The notes beneath the pieces are model-generated. The model had not been told where the DNA came from. It worked only from the letters and a program-made list of their open reading frames with translations, and made no database searches. Shown one piece after another: positions 20,200 to 29,639 of a stretch of 43,848 nt of DNA. A program made the position numbers and the translations under genes. How positions within the stretch are numbered: position 1 is the first letter of the stretch; each line of letters starts with the position of its first letter. The DNA comes from Leishmania donovani (taxonomy: Eukaryota > Euglenozoa > Kinetoplastea > Trypanosomatida > Trypanosomatidae): positions 115,402-159,249 of the forward strand of contig NC_018232.1 in assembly GCF_000227135.1 (NCBI RefSeq). Direction: 5' to 3'.

Positions 20200-20535
20200 A
20201 TGGCCTCCGACGACCGCATCACGTTGGCCGATGACGCCTCCGTCATCTGCGAAGACGTCGTCAACGCGCTCTTCAGCCGCGAAACGCGCTATCAACACAG
20301 CAAGATCGCCGGCCTCGTCTCCGCCATCTCTGATCAGGTGGTGCAGCGGCTGACGCAGGAAGCGAAGCTGCCGCGCAAGTACGTCGTCCTCGTCACGATC
20401 CTCCAGAAAAACGGCGCTGGCGTGCAGATGATCTCGTCGTGCTCATGGAACCCAACGAGTGATGCGTGCTACGTGTACAAGGCGGAGAACAAAGCCATGT
20501 ACTGTATCATTACGGTCTACGGTGTCACCGTGTAG
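20200..20535 (+). CDS. Tctex-type (DYNLT) dynein light chain
   Basis: This 111-residue protein has the size and fold signature of the Tctex1/DYNLT family. An N-terminal helical region (VICEDVVNALFSRE, then WN-style helix ISDQVVQRLTQEAKLPRKYV) leads into the beta strands KYVVLVTILQKNGAGVQMIS, SSCSWN, CYVYKAENKAMYCIITVYGV. The SSCSWNPTSD turn and the final hydrophobic strand are typical. These light chains dimerise and hold dynein intermediate chains and cargo in cytoplasmic, flagellar or intraflagellar-transport dyneins; which one is not visible. The open frame extends upstream to 20038 through pyrimidine-rich intergenic DNA, but the acceptor AG at 20197-20198 and the normal family length fix the start at 20200. 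Confidence 0.93.
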   Translation: MASDDRITLADDASVICEDVVNALFSRETRYQHSKIAGLVSAISDQVVQRLTQEAKLPRKYVVLVTILQKNGAGVQMISSCSWNPTSDACYVYKAENKAMYCIITVYGVTV

Positions 20536-21262
20536 CCACGCGATCACGGGTGATCAAGCGCACGCGCCCTGTTTCGGCATCCTGCCTCTCCCTTTCATAT
20601 GTATAGCACCAGCCCACGAACCGCGGCACATGTACATGCGCAGCGATGGAGAAGAGCGCGTGATGGGGTGCCGTGACCGCGTCACGTAATGGTGACTCTC
20701 CTCAAGCCCACCGTCCTCCTACATTATAGCCGCTGTCCATTCGATTCACCTGCGCGGTCTGCTTGGGGGAGGGGGTGGTGCAGCCGAATCTCCGCGCTCG
20801 CGCAGCACCTGTGTGTGTGTGTGTGTGTTTGTGTGCCCTTCCGCCGGTGCGACCGCCTATCACCGCGCTCGCTAGTGCACTTGTGGCCGGGCCCGCGAGT
20901 GTCTTCCTCTCCACACGCATCTGCACACGTTGGTCGGCGTTGCCGACCCCGGCGGGTACACATGCAAGCACGCCACCGCTGCCCTTTTCCCAGCAGTGGT
21001 ATCGAACTCGCTTCGAAGACACGCTTATGTGTACTGCGGTGAAGACTCGCCTTGGGCAGCGAATGCGGCCGTCCACCCATCGCACTCTGCCGTTACGACC
21101 TCCTGTGCCTTCCACAGCCAGTCCGTGAGCAGCTGCCCGCCGTCTCATGGAAGGACAGGAGACCTTCTCCGCGCACCACTACTGCACCCCGCCCCTCTCT
21201 ACCCTCTGCTCCCCTCGCAAGCACCTTCCTCAGCGAGCAGCTCCAGCATCCACTCTTCGGCG
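20536..21262. other. Intergenic region before the assembly gap
   Basis: It has a (TG) run at about 20812-20828 and otherwise mixed GC-rich sequence. A pyrimidine-rich tract ending GCAAG near 21220 could be an acceptor for the fragment that follows. No RNA gene was recognised. Confidence 0.5.
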
Positions 21263-21445
21263 ATGACGTTCCTCGTCCAGACGGGGCCGCGACCGGAGGC
21301 GAGTTCGTCTGGTTGGGCCCGAACGACAGCCCGCGTGTACGGGCTGGCGCAGCACAGCCGGCATACCCTCTCTCTCATGTTTGCATAGATCACCCGAAGA
21401 CTGCACAGGTGGCAGGCCGTACCCCATCCTCCCTGGGTCCATCGG
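21263..21445 (+). CDS. Possible gene fragment cut by the assembly gap
   Basis: Just before the N-run the sequence has coding-like codon use. From the ATG at 21263 the frame reads MTFLVQTGPRPEASSSGWAR and on, with G/C-ending codons, but meets TAG at 21386-21388. A second frame, open from at least 21052 to the gap, also has coding-like composition (FGDDVPRPDGAATGGEFVWL) but no ATG. Either a base error joins the two frames, or only one is real. No family is recognised. The interval given is the extent before the gap, not a resolved gene. Confidence 0.25.
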
Positions 21446-22401
21446 NNNNNNNNNNNNNNNNNNNNNNNNNNNNNNNNNNNNNNNNNNNNNNNNNNNNNNN
21501 NNNNNNNNNNNNNNNNNNNNNNNNNNNNNNNNNNNNNNNNNNNNNNNNNNNNNNNNNNNNNNNNNNNNNNNNNNNNNNNNNNNNNNNNNNNNNNNNNNNN
21601 NNNNNNNNNNNNNNNNNNNNNNNNNNNNNNNNNNNNNNNNNNNNNNNNNNNNNNNNNNNNNNNNNNNNNNNNNNNNNNNNNNNNNNNNNNNNNNNNNNNN
21701 NNNNNNNNNNNNNNNNNNNNNNNNNNNNNNNNNNNNNNNNNNNNNNNNNNNNNNNNNNNNNNNNNNNNNNNNNNNNNNNNNNNNNNNNNNNNNNNNNNNN
21801 NNNNNNNNNNNNNNNNNNNNNNNNNNNNNNNNNNNNNNNNNNNNNNNNNNNNNNNNNNNNNNNNNNNNNNNNNNNNNNNNNNNNNNNNNNNNNNNNNNNN
21901 NNNNNNNNNNNNNNNNNNNNNNNNNNNNNNNNNNNNNNNNNNNNNNNNNNNNNNNNNNNNNNNNNNNNNNNNNNNNNNNNNNNNNNNNNNNNNNNNNNNN
22001 NNNNNNNNNNNNNNNNNNNNNNNNNNNNNNNNNNNNNNNNNNNNNNNNNNNNNNNNNNNNNNNNNNNNNNNNNNNNNNNNNNNNNNNNNNNNNNNNNNNN
22101 NNNNNNNNNNNNNNNNNNNNNNNNNNNNNNNNNNNNNNNNNNNNNNNNNNNNNNNNNNNNNNNNNNNNNNNNNNNNNNNNNNNNNNNNNNNNNNNNNNNN
22201 NNNNNNNNNNNNNNNNNNNNNNNNNNNNNNNNNNNNNNNNNNNNNNNNNNNNNNNNNNNNNNNNNNNNNNNNNNNNNNNNNNNNNNNNNNNNNNNNNNNN
22301 NNNNNNNNNNNNNNNNNNNNNNNNNNNNNNNNNNNNNNNNNNNNNNNNNNNNNNNNNNNNNNNNNNNNNNNNNNNNNNNNNNNNNNNNNNNNNNNNNNNN
22401 N
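21446..22401. other. Assembly gap of 956 N
   Basis: Unknown bases. Translated frames that cross it are meaningless. The true length may differ from the number of N. Confidence 1.
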
Positions 22402-23180
22402 AAAATGTGCCGCCAACGCCCTCGTGCGACTCTTGCCGCAAAAGTCCCTTCCGCACACACACACACACACACACACAAATATGCGCGCCGTTGGATCCGT
22501 CTGCCTCGCCAACTGAGGGGAGGGGGGGCCTCATCGCGAACGGACGCTCCTCAACACGGCATGACGGGCCGAAGGGGCTCTCCTTCCGCTGCGTCCAGCA
22601 CGGCCGACGACGCAGTCCGGCTTGCTACCCTTTTTCCCGCTACGTCGCACCTTTGGTGAATCATCGCCGGCTCCTCGCTGGGAAGACGGCCAGCAGCTGG
22701 GACGAAGTCTGCCGTCTGGCCCCGCAGAGCTTCCTCAGCGTCTCCAGCGCCACAGTAGCGCCTAACCAGGGGGCGGAGGCGAAGTCAAGTTGGGGTGCGG
22801 CCCTTCCGTCCAGTCCTCTTCGGCGGCGTGCGGCACGGCCGCGCACGCCTCTCCGTATTTTGGATTGCCGGTCCATGCGTGTGTGCCGCTGGTGGCGCGG
22901 TCCCTTACTCGCTCCTCTACACCTTGACCCTCTTCTCTCTCGCTCTCTCTCGCGCGCGCGCTGGCGAAGGAACGGGCGTGCGCGTATGCCGTGCACAAAT
23001 GCTGACCTCCGCACCGTCTCTCTGCAGCCTCCTCTCCTCTCGAAAGCTAAGGGCCTCTTCGCGCTACTCGACCACCCACCCCCTCCCCGCGCGTCTGCAG
23101 CCCTCTCTCTCGCTCTGTGTGTGTGTGTGTGTGTGTGACGGAGGCACTGCCGGAGGTGGCACACGCGTTCCGGTGACCCA
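22402..23180. other. Intergenic region after the gap
   Basis: GC-rich DNA with an (AC) run at 22455-22477 and a (GT) run at 23117-23137. Open frames here are arginine/serine-rich and look non-coding. It could be the 3' UTR of a gene lost in the gap plus the leader of the phosphoesterase gene. Confidence 0.5.
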
Positions 23181-23192
23181 CACGCCCTCCAG
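23181..23192 (+). promoter_or_regulatory. Possible spliced-leader acceptor for the phosphoesterase gene
   Basis: CACGCCCTCCAG with AG at 23191-23192 lies nine bases before the ATG at 23202. The pyrimidine tract is short, so other upstream AGs after about 23100 are possible. Confidence 0.3.
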
Positions 23193-23201
23193 GTGCTCGC
23201 T

Positions 23202-25229
23202 ATGCTCCGGCGAGGTCTGTGGCGATATCGCCGAATCAGCTACGTGACGGATGTCGAGGGGGACTTCGCGTACTTTCAGCGCTTCGTCTGTATCTCACGA
23301 GTGCTTCGGTGGGAACCGGCGGAGGCTGCGGTCTCCTCCAACCCTCCCCGCCCTTTCGCCGGGGGCAGCAACGGCTCGAGAGTCGCGAATGGTCGGTGGG
23401 CCCCCTTGTCCTCTGCCGTGCTTCCGGCCCCCTCGGGGGCGTTCCCAGCAAGCGATGCTGCTGCCAGCACGCAAGCACTGGGCACCACCACCACGCCTGC
23501 CGTCACGGATGCCTACGAGCCGGAGTATTGCCGTCTTGTAGACCTCTCTCGCTATCGTCTAGGCTTCCAAGACGCGACCTCACACTTCGTCTTTGGTGGC
23601 GACGCCTTCGACCACGGCAACGACATCACGTTCGGCAAGGCGCTGCTCGACTTCAAGCGCCGCTTCCCATCACGCGTGCACCTGCTGCTTGGGAACCGGG
23701 ACGTGAACAAGATGGCCATGTACCCACGCATGGCGTGCGAGGTCGAGGGCATGGCCCCCGACGCAGCCGAGGACACCGTCTTCACGCTAACGCCGCCATC
23801 GATGAAGACCGTCAGGGCGGCGTCGCTGACGGAAGCGCTGCGGTACCGAGACTTCCTACTGGAGCAGCGACAGCGACAAGAAGCGCAACGCCAGGACGGC
23901 GCAGGGCACGCCGCATCAAGCCCGTATGGCGGCGCCTCTTGCGGCAGCAGCGGCGATACCCTGCGCACAGACGCCGTTTCTTTCCTGCAGTGGGCATTGC
24001 AGTACAAGCTCGGCGGCCCGAACGCCTTTGCCCACCGGCGGCAGGAGCTGCGCGAGATGGCGGCCATGATGGCCGAAGGGTGTGGGGCGGTGGCGGCGGC
24101 ACCCCCCGCCGCTGGTGCGGAGGCTATGAGGGACGGCATTGCGTATGACGAAGACGCCGTGGTCGCCGCCTCGTTCTTCACTGCCGCGCAGCCCGGAGGC
24201 GTCTACTACGAGTACATCCGCGCTGGCGTTCTCAGCGTCGTCCTGGACGGCGTCCTTTTCGTCCACGGAGGCGTGAACGCCAGCAACGCCGGCTTTGTGC
24301 CAAGCCTGGAGGCGACCTCCTACGCGGAGCAGGTGGCCGTTGGGCAGTGGTGGCTGCCAGAGGTCGCTCCGCAGGAGGTGACGACCACGCCGACTGCGTC
24401 CTCGGCGACCTCGGCGCTGGGCTGGCTCGCTGCCTTGGAGCAGTTTAAAGCGGCTGCCTTCTCCGATTGGGTGAACGGCGCTGCCCTGCGCGGCGAGGCG
24501 CTGCGCGCGTACGTGTACCCCCGCGTTGTGGCCCCGCACTCGATCGCGGTGGGGACGGTGATGAACGCAGACGGCCCTCACTACATACCTCTCACTGTTG
24601 CCGCCTACCTTCTCCAGTCCGGCATCCACACCGTGTGCGCCGGGCACCAGCCGGTCGGCGACACCCCCGCCATCATCCGCCAGCCCGGCGGCTTCACGAT
24701 CATAGACGCGGACAACTCCTACTGCGGCCGTGGCAACAAGTTCTGCACGCGGTTCAACCGCCGCGGCGCGGCGGTGATGGAGGTCTTGTTTGAGCACCCG
24801 GACGACCACGGCGGCGACGATAACGTGGCGCCGCACGACGCGGTTGCTGCGCCATCGCTGACCGTCCACGGCTACCGTGCCGATGGTACGCCTTTCGAGT
24901 TCGACGTCTACAGCGACTGGCGCGTCGGGCGTTACGTCGGCGACGGTTGGTGGGTGCGGCTGCCCCCAGAGGCCACCGCTGCCACTTCATCGTCTTTCAG
25001 AGGCAACGAGGCAGCGCACGCGGGACTCTACGAGCTGCGCCGCACCCAGGACGGGTTCCGGCACGAGGAGACGCGGTGGGCCACAGCAGCGGAGGTAGAC
25101 GCGTGGCTGAGGCAGGTCGCGGCAAGCGGGAAGGCGACGGTGCCGGGAGAGTTGGCGCCGCGGCACACGAAAGAGGAGCTCGCCGAGGTGCGCGCCCACC
25201 GCCTCAAGACGAAGGTGAAGCGCACCTGA
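23202..25229 (+). CDS. Divergent calcineurin-like metallophosphoesterase
   Basis: This 675-residue protein has the order of metallophosphoesterase motifs, with substitutions. Motif I is DVEGD (17-21) where DxHG is usual. Motif II is GDAFDHG (133-139) for GDxxDRG, motif III GNRD (164-167) for GNHD/E, motif IV HGG (355-357, in LFVHGGVN), and motif V AGHQPVGD (from 480). The metal-binding Asp of motifs I and II, the Asn of III and the His of IV and V are kept. The His of motif I is Glu, and the catalytic-type His of III is Arg. Two long insertions (about 45-110 and 215-310) are low complexity. The substrate (phosphoprotein, nucleotide or RNA cap) cannot be read from the sequence. The frame continues nine bases upstream to a GTG, but 23202 is the first ATG and lies next to the conserved RRISYVTDVEGD start. 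Confidence 0.85.
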   Translation: MLRRGLWRYRRISYVTDVEGDFAYFQRFVCISRVLRWEPAEAAVSSNPPRPFAGGSNGSRVANGRWAPLSSAVLPAPSGAFPASDAAASTQALGTTTTPAVTDAYEPEYCRLVDLSRYRLGFQDATSHFVFGGDAFDHGNDITFGKALLDFKRRFPSRVHLLLGNRDVNKMAMYPRMACEVEGMAPDAAEDTVFTLTPPSMKTVRAASLTEALRYRDFLLEQRQRQEAQRQDGAGHAASSPYGGASCGSSGDTLRTDAVSFLQWALQYKLGGPNAFAHRRQELREMAAMMAEGCGAVAAAPPAAGAEAMRDGIAYDEDAVVAASFFTAAQPGGVYYEYIRAGVLSVVLDGVLFVHGGVNASNAGFVPSLEATSYAEQVAVGQWWLPEVAPQEVTTTPTASSATSALGWLAALEQFKAAAFSDWVNGAALRGEALRAYVYPRVVAPHSIAVGTVMNADGPHYIPLTVAAYLLQSGIHTVCAGHQPVGDTPAIIRQPGGFTIIDADNSYCGRGNKFCTRFNRRGAAVMEVLFEHPDDHGGDDNVAPHDAVAAPSLTVHGYRADGTPFEFDVYSDWRVGRYVGDGWWVRLPPEATAATSSSFRGNEAAHAGLYELRRTQDGFRHEETRWATAAEVDAWLRQVAASGKATVPGELAPRHTKEELAEVRAHRLKTKVKRT

Positions 25230-25725
25230 GCAGTCTAGTGTGATGTGGCGGCGCCCCCTTCGCGTTCGACAGCAGCGCACCTTGTTCTTCATGGATGCAT
25301 GCCTGTGTGCGCCCACGACCACCACCCAGCATGTCGTCGCCGGCCCGCTCCATTGCACACATTGATGCGCGTGTGTGAGCACCGTTTCGGCAACGGGTGC
25401 GTAGCCTGGGCATGGCTGGTGGGGGCGGGGCGGGGGCAGTGGAGCAAGAACAAAATGAAGCGGTGCAGCACACACACGCGACGGTGAGTTGTGACGCACG
25501 CCCGTCCTTGACGCGGGTGCGCCTTCGTTTGAGAGAAGGAGACCCTCCCCTCACCCCATCCCTCATGCATTGCATGTCTTGTGTGCCTTCGACTCTGAGT
25601 CTTCTTCCAACACGACCTCCCTCCCTCTCTCCCTCGTGTCACCTCCGGAGGAGTCCGTGGTGCGTGTGTCGGCGCCGCTCGACGCCGTTCTTCTTTTCTC
25701 TGTCGCCCTTTTAGAGCATCCGGCG
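25230..25725. other. Intergenic region after the phosphoesterase gene
   Basis: This is about 0.5 kb of mixed GC-rich DNA becoming pyrimidine-rich toward the next gene. No frame, RNA or repeat of note was seen. Confidence 0.6.
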
Positions 25726-25770
25726 TCTTTCACACTCTCTCTCTCCGTCTTTCCGTTGTTGTTTGTTTAG
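25726..25770 (+). promoter_or_regulatory. Spliced-leader acceptor
   Basis: A long CT-rich then T-rich tract ends GTTTGTTTAG with AG at 25769-25770, five bases before the ATG at 25776. It has no internal AG and supports this start. Confidence 0.6.
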
Positions 25771-25775
25771 TTCTG

Positions 25776-28337
25776 ATGTCGTCCACGTGGCTTCACGCGC
25801 TGCGGGCGTACGCGACGCGCACTAATGCGACGCCCGCATCGCTCGTCGCTCGATGTCGCCTCTTCGACCAACTGTGTGCTGTGCAGCTGCGCGGGCTGCC
25901 AAGCGCGCAGCTGCATCCCGATGCCCTCCCCGTCCTCCGCGAGGCGCGTTGGTCACTGCTGCGTGAAGGCACCACTGCTGACAAGGCGGAGCTGCTGGAG
26001 CACATTGTACGGCAGTATGCGCAAGCAAGCGAGAAGGCCATGTACGCAGCGCCCACGGCGTCTTGCAGTCCGGACGGCATAAGCGGCAGTGCAGACGCGC
26101 AGCGCAAGCAGCCGGGAAAGAAAAGCAGTCGCACGCGCTCCCTGCAAGATCGGCCGCCACAGCATGCGACTCGCAGCTGTAACTCCGGCAGCCTCCTCTC
26201 CGATGTGCAGCTCAGCGAGATGAGTGTGCTGCAGCAGCTGCTGCTGGAGCAGGTGCAGTGCCTTGTTGAGGCCAAGGTGTCTGACATTCCCTTGTCGGCA
26301 CGCCACTACCGCTACCCGATGCGCTCCCCGCTGCTCGCCACGGTAAGCCCAGAGCTGCCGCTTCTCCTGCTGGAGGAGCTCACACTACAGAGCACAGCAG
26401 TGTCGCCGTCGTCGTCGTCATCGGCTCAGTCGAACATAAACTGGGAGGCGCGCGTTGACTGCTGTGTCGGCCTCGTCGCGGCGGGTCATGTGCAGGAGGC
26501 GCTCGCTCTGTGCGGCGATGATGGTAGCGCTTTTCGCGCTGTGATGCACCGCGTGGCGCCGCTGCGTCGCGACGGGTGGCGGTGCGCGTGGGCGCTGGCC
26601 GATGCAGCCCCGCTCTCTCGCGTCCTGGACGACGCCACCGCCGCCGCGGGCGGCACTGCCTCTCTCGATTGGCTGCGCGGGGTGCTGGAGGCGGTGGACA
26701 TGCGCCACCGAGCGGCCGTGGGGGCGCGGCAAGTAAGTGACAGTGCCAATGCCGAGCGGAATCATGTGTTCGAGTGGGTGGATCGTCTGCGCCGCCTGAT
26801 TGTGCTGTCGAGCAAGGTGCCCTTGGCCGGTGCAGAGGGGCAGCAGCAGCAGCAGCGCGTGTCCGCGACGGCGCTGCGGCTAATCATGGACACTTACTTG
26901 TCTGTCTGTCCAGCTAGCCGCTGGCGGGATGCAGTCGGGGCGGTGCTGGAACTAGCTGCTGCAACTGACGCAGCGCCTGCTGCGGCGCAAGCGGCAGGGG
27001 AGGGCAACTGCTGCGCCGACGCGGTGACAACGGGGCGCCTGATGTCCATCCTTAAAGCCGCAGAGCAGCCGTGGATGGTGCTGCTTTTCTTCTACGGCGA
27101 CCCGCTGGCGCTGCAGGTCGCGTCTTCGGGGTCGCGCAACGACAGCAACACCAAGCGTCCCGACAGCGATGCTCCCGCAAGGTGGCAAGTCAGCGACAAG
27201 TCTGTTCAGGCGAAGGTGGAGGAATGCGTGCGAGCAGCGCGCGACGCCGACCGCCTCACAGTGGCAACGGGCACGATTCTGAGCGAACGCGACAAGCGCC
27301 ACGCCGCTATCTACAACCACGCCATGGTCGCCCTCGCCGCCACGGGGCACCACACGGAAGCCATGCACTTCTACCGTACGCTGCCGGTCCTGCTTGTCAA
27401 CTGCTACACTCACTGGTCCGTGCTGCAACTCTTCTTGCAGCCGACAAGGGACAGCCGTGCCGCCTCTGCGCTCCGCACGTCGGAGAACTACAACCATTGC
27501 GCGCGCGCTCTCCGACACCTAATTCGAATGAGCACGGCGGAGTCAGAAGCAGCGCATGCGCACACCCAGGTGAACGGCAACAGCAGCGGCGTGCATCCGG
27601 CGACACCGATCCGCTGCACACGCAACCAAGGCGGCGTGTGGGAATCCATGATACTATGGGCCGCACTCCGGCGAGACGCCGAGACGGTTGACCTGTGCGC
27701 CACGCATGCGCCGGTCGTGTCTCGATATGCGCATCTCATTGCCCTACTCTCCGCCGCTGCATCGCGCAGCGACGGTTGGTCAGCGGCGCAGGCACAAGTC
27801 CGCCACATGTGCGCCGCGCCGCGCACCACGCTGAAGGAGCTGAGCCTGGCGACAGCAGTCATGGCCTCGTTTTTTCCGCGCTGGCCGGCCGGCACTGCCG
27901 CGGCAGAGCTGCCGGTGCGCGCGGAGCTGTTTGACGAGGTGGCACACTCGATGGCTCCCCTCGTCGGCCGCAGTCAGTCTCGCATGGACGAGATGCTCCA
28001 GCTCCTTGTCGGCTACTCCGTCAGCCTCCGGCGGCGCCGCCGTATGCCCATGACACCGCAGGACGAGGCGGCGGCACTTGATGGCATCCTTGTCAAGGAG
28101 AACATCCTCGCGAGCACCATGGACCTGGCCCGCCCACGCGCCGGGTACGCCTCTGACGTCGACAGCGCGCGAAGCTGCGACAACGGCGCGGCAGGCGACC
28201 CCGGTGCGTGGCGCACGGTGGTGCATGTAATGATCTCCGTTGCGGAGCGGCAGGGACTCTCGGCCGCACGGGCCGCACCAGCACTCGTGTCGGCCGGTGT
28301 CCCTGCCGAAATGGCGATCGACCTGCTGCCCATGTAA
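25776..28337 (+). CDS. Conserved-looking protein of unknown function, possibly mitochondrial
   Basis: This 853-residue protein has sustained G/C-ending codon use, so it is coding with high confidence. I recognise no domain. The N-terminus (MSSTWLHALRAYATRTNATP, then SLVARCRLF) lacks acidic residues for about 30 positions and is basic/hydroxylated, as in mitochondrial presequences. The body is rich in Ala and Leu with many helix-like stretches, including HAAIYNHAMVALAATGHHTE followed by AMHFYRTLP. That Asn-x-Ala-Met-Ala-Gly-x-Ala-Met-Phe-Tyr pattern resembles one pentatricopeptide (PPR) or similar helical-hairpin repeat. Low-complexity insertions occur (SPSSSSSAQS, QQQQQ). A role in mitochondrial RNA or ribosome biology is plausible, but it rests on one repeat-like motif and the presequence. 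It ends LPM-stop, and the dispersed repeat begins about 260 bp later. Confidence 0.85.
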   Translation: MSSTWLHALRAYATRTNATPASLVARCRLFDQLCAVQLRGLPSAQLHPDALPVLREARWSLLREGTTADKAELLEHIVRQYAQASEKAMYAAPTASCSPDGISGSADAQRKQPGKKSSRTRSLQDRPPQHATRSCNSGSLLSDVQLSEMSVLQQLLLEQVQCLVEAKVSDIPLSARHYRYPMRSPLLATVSPELPLLLLEELTLQSTAVSPSSSSSAQSNINWEARVDCCVGLVAAGHVQEALALCGDDGSAFRAVMHRVAPLRRDGWRCAWALADAAPLSRVLDDATAAAGGTASLDWLRGVLEAVDMRHRAAVGARQVSDSANAERNHVFEWVDRLRRLIVLSSKVPLAGAEGQQQQQRVSATALRLIMDTYLSVCPASRWRDAVGAVLELAAATDAAPAAAQAAGEGNCCADAVTTGRLMSILKAAEQPWMVLLFFYGDPLALQVASSGSRNDSNTKRPDSDAPARWQVSDKSVQAKVEECVRAARDADRLTVATGTILSERDKRHAAIYNHAMVALAATGHHTEAMHFYRTLPVLLVNCYTHWSVLQLFLQPTRDSRAASALRTSENYNHCARALRHLIRMSTAESEAAHAHTQVNGNSSGVHPATPIRCTRNQGGVWESMILWAALRRDAETVDLCATHAPVVSRYAHLIALLSAAASRSDGWSAAQAQVRHMCAAPRTTLKELSLATAVMASFFPRWPAGTAAAELPVRAELFDEVAHSMAPLVGRSQSRMDEMLQLLVGYSVSLRRRRRMPMTPQDEAAALDGILVKENILASTMDLARPRAGYASDVDSARSCDNGAAGDPGAWRTVVHVMISVAERQGLSAARAAPALVSAGVPAEMAIDLLPM

Positions 28338-28599
28338 GCCGGGCATGCGGCCTCCTGTGCAGTTTTTCCCGTTTTCGGCTTTGGCCTCGGCACGCCGCCC
28401 CCCCCACAGAGATTGACAAAAACAAAAACGAAAGCCGCGGGCGGGGCGAACGCTTCGCGCGCGGGGCGCGCCGCCCCACCCGCCCGCCCGCACGAACGCC
28501 CCCNNNNNNNNNNNNNNNNNNNNNNNNNNNNNNNNNNNNNNNNNNNNNNNNNNNCCCGCCCCACCCCCCTCCCACACCACCCACCCCAAACCCCACCCT
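28338..28599. other. 3' flank of the 853-residue gene, including a small gap
   Basis: GC-rich sequence and C-runs surround 51 N at 28504-28554. Extreme C content on both sides (CGCCCGCCCG..., CCCACCCCAAACCCC) probably stopped sequencing. Confidence 0.7.
28504..28554. other. Assembly gap of 51 N
   Basis: Unknown bases in a C-rich tract immediately left of repeat copy 2. The join across it is the weakest point of the local assembly. Confidence 1.
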
Positions 28600-28975
28600 A
28601 GCCCGACTTTTCCGCGCACCCCCCTCCACGACGAAGAGGGAAGGGATACACACACACACACACGCCCCGCAGCACGGGGCCCACCGACCCCACCCCCCTG
28701 TGTGCGAGGGGAAGCCGAGCAGCCCCCCAGCCCGTTCCAACCCCGAACCGCCGCTGGCGATGGCCGGGCCGAGCACCTACGACGTAGCGCCGTCCGAGCA
28801 ACCTGCGACAGTGAACACGCCCGCGCCGCCCCGCGAGCGATGCACCAAGGGTGCGGGCGGAGTTCGGCGCAGGGGCCACGCGGGGATGGCTAGACCGGCG
28901 CATCGCTGCACCGCGTGTGCCTCTACGGCTGCCTCGCGCCGTGGGTTGGCGGCATGTCGGGGGACCGGGGGCCCA
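28600..28975 (+). repeat. Dispersed ~400-bp repeat, copy 2 (direct with copy 3)
   Basis: From ACCCCCCTCCACGACGAAG (about 28618) to CTCTACGGCTGCCTCGC (about 28937) it differs from copy 3 at only a handful of positions by eye. Its left edge (GACTTTTCCGCGCACC) is a diverged form of the GATTTTTCTGTGACC edge of copies 1 and 3. Its right side loses similarity around 28975. It lies about 260 bp after a stop codon, as copies 1 and 3 also follow stop codons. Confidence 0.85.
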
Positions 28976-29542
28976 GGCCCACCACGCCACGCGCCCCGTG
29001 GACGGCAAAAAGAGGGGCCGCCCGCCAACCAGGCGCCGCCGCCTGGGCCACACCCCCGCCCGCGAGAGGAGGGCAAGGAAACGACGCTGAAGGGGGCGGG
29101 TGAGAGAGCCCCGGGGCAGCCAGGCCGGCACCCCGCATTGTGGAAACGTTTCCGCCGGATACAGAAGCGTTTTCGTGCCAGGGGCGCTTACGCGTGCGTC
29201 TCGCCGCATGTGAAAAGCGTTTTTTTTTTTTGCCGCTTTCATCCTTAGTCCTATTTCTTTGCTGAAAAACGGTGTCGCTGGCGAATTCTTACAAAGCCCC
29301 GCTCTCTGATATTGGACTCGAATTACGACAAGCAATACACATCGTCTCTTGAGAGCGCCTTGGTTAGCGGAGGCGCGGGCAAGTTCACTTCACCGCCCTC
29401 GCTGTCCTTATGACTTTCTGACGCATCCGGCGCCGCAGATGGTCGCTTCTCCACTCCCACTCACTTGCCCTCTTACTTCCTGACCTCTTGGCTTTCTTTC
29501 GACGTGCACTGTGTTCCCAGCTGTGCAAGAAGAGAACGAAGT
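28976..29542. other. Intergenic region upstream of the Skp1-family gene
   Basis: GC-rich sequence gives way near 29130-29240 to a balanced, less repetitive composition with an 11-T run at 29220-29231. No frame of interest was seen. The change of texture here marks entry into the lower-GC block. Confidence 0.55.
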
Positions 29543-29578
29543 CGTTTTTTCTCTCGACATACTCTGTTTCTGCTCAAG
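29543..29578 (+). promoter_or_regulatory. Candidate spliced-leader acceptor for the Skp1-family gene
   Basis: GTTTTTTCTCTCGACATACT followed by CTGTTTCTGCTCAAG puts AG at 29577-29578, 61 nt before the ATG at 29640. Confidence 0.5.
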
Positions 29579-29639
29579 AGCCGCTTGAAAGGAAACGTGT
29601 TTACAGTTATACCTTTCATTTTCACCCATCGTCTCAACA

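Noticed and set aside
11812..20535. SMC2, CDC27 and dynein light chain as a functional cell-division operon
   Set aside because: Trypanosomatid transcription units are long and functionally mixed; adjacency alone is not evidence, and each gene has its own trans-splicing signals.
21052..22659. Frames of 362-585 codons crossing the N-run
   Set aside because: Unknown bases are read as open codons; continuity across the gap has no meaning.
28093..28776. Recurrent frames starting MLGPAIASGGSG in the dispersed repeats
   Set aside because: They recur because the DNA copies are nearly identical, not because of protein-level selection; they include a microsatellite-encoded CVCVC stretch and no domain.
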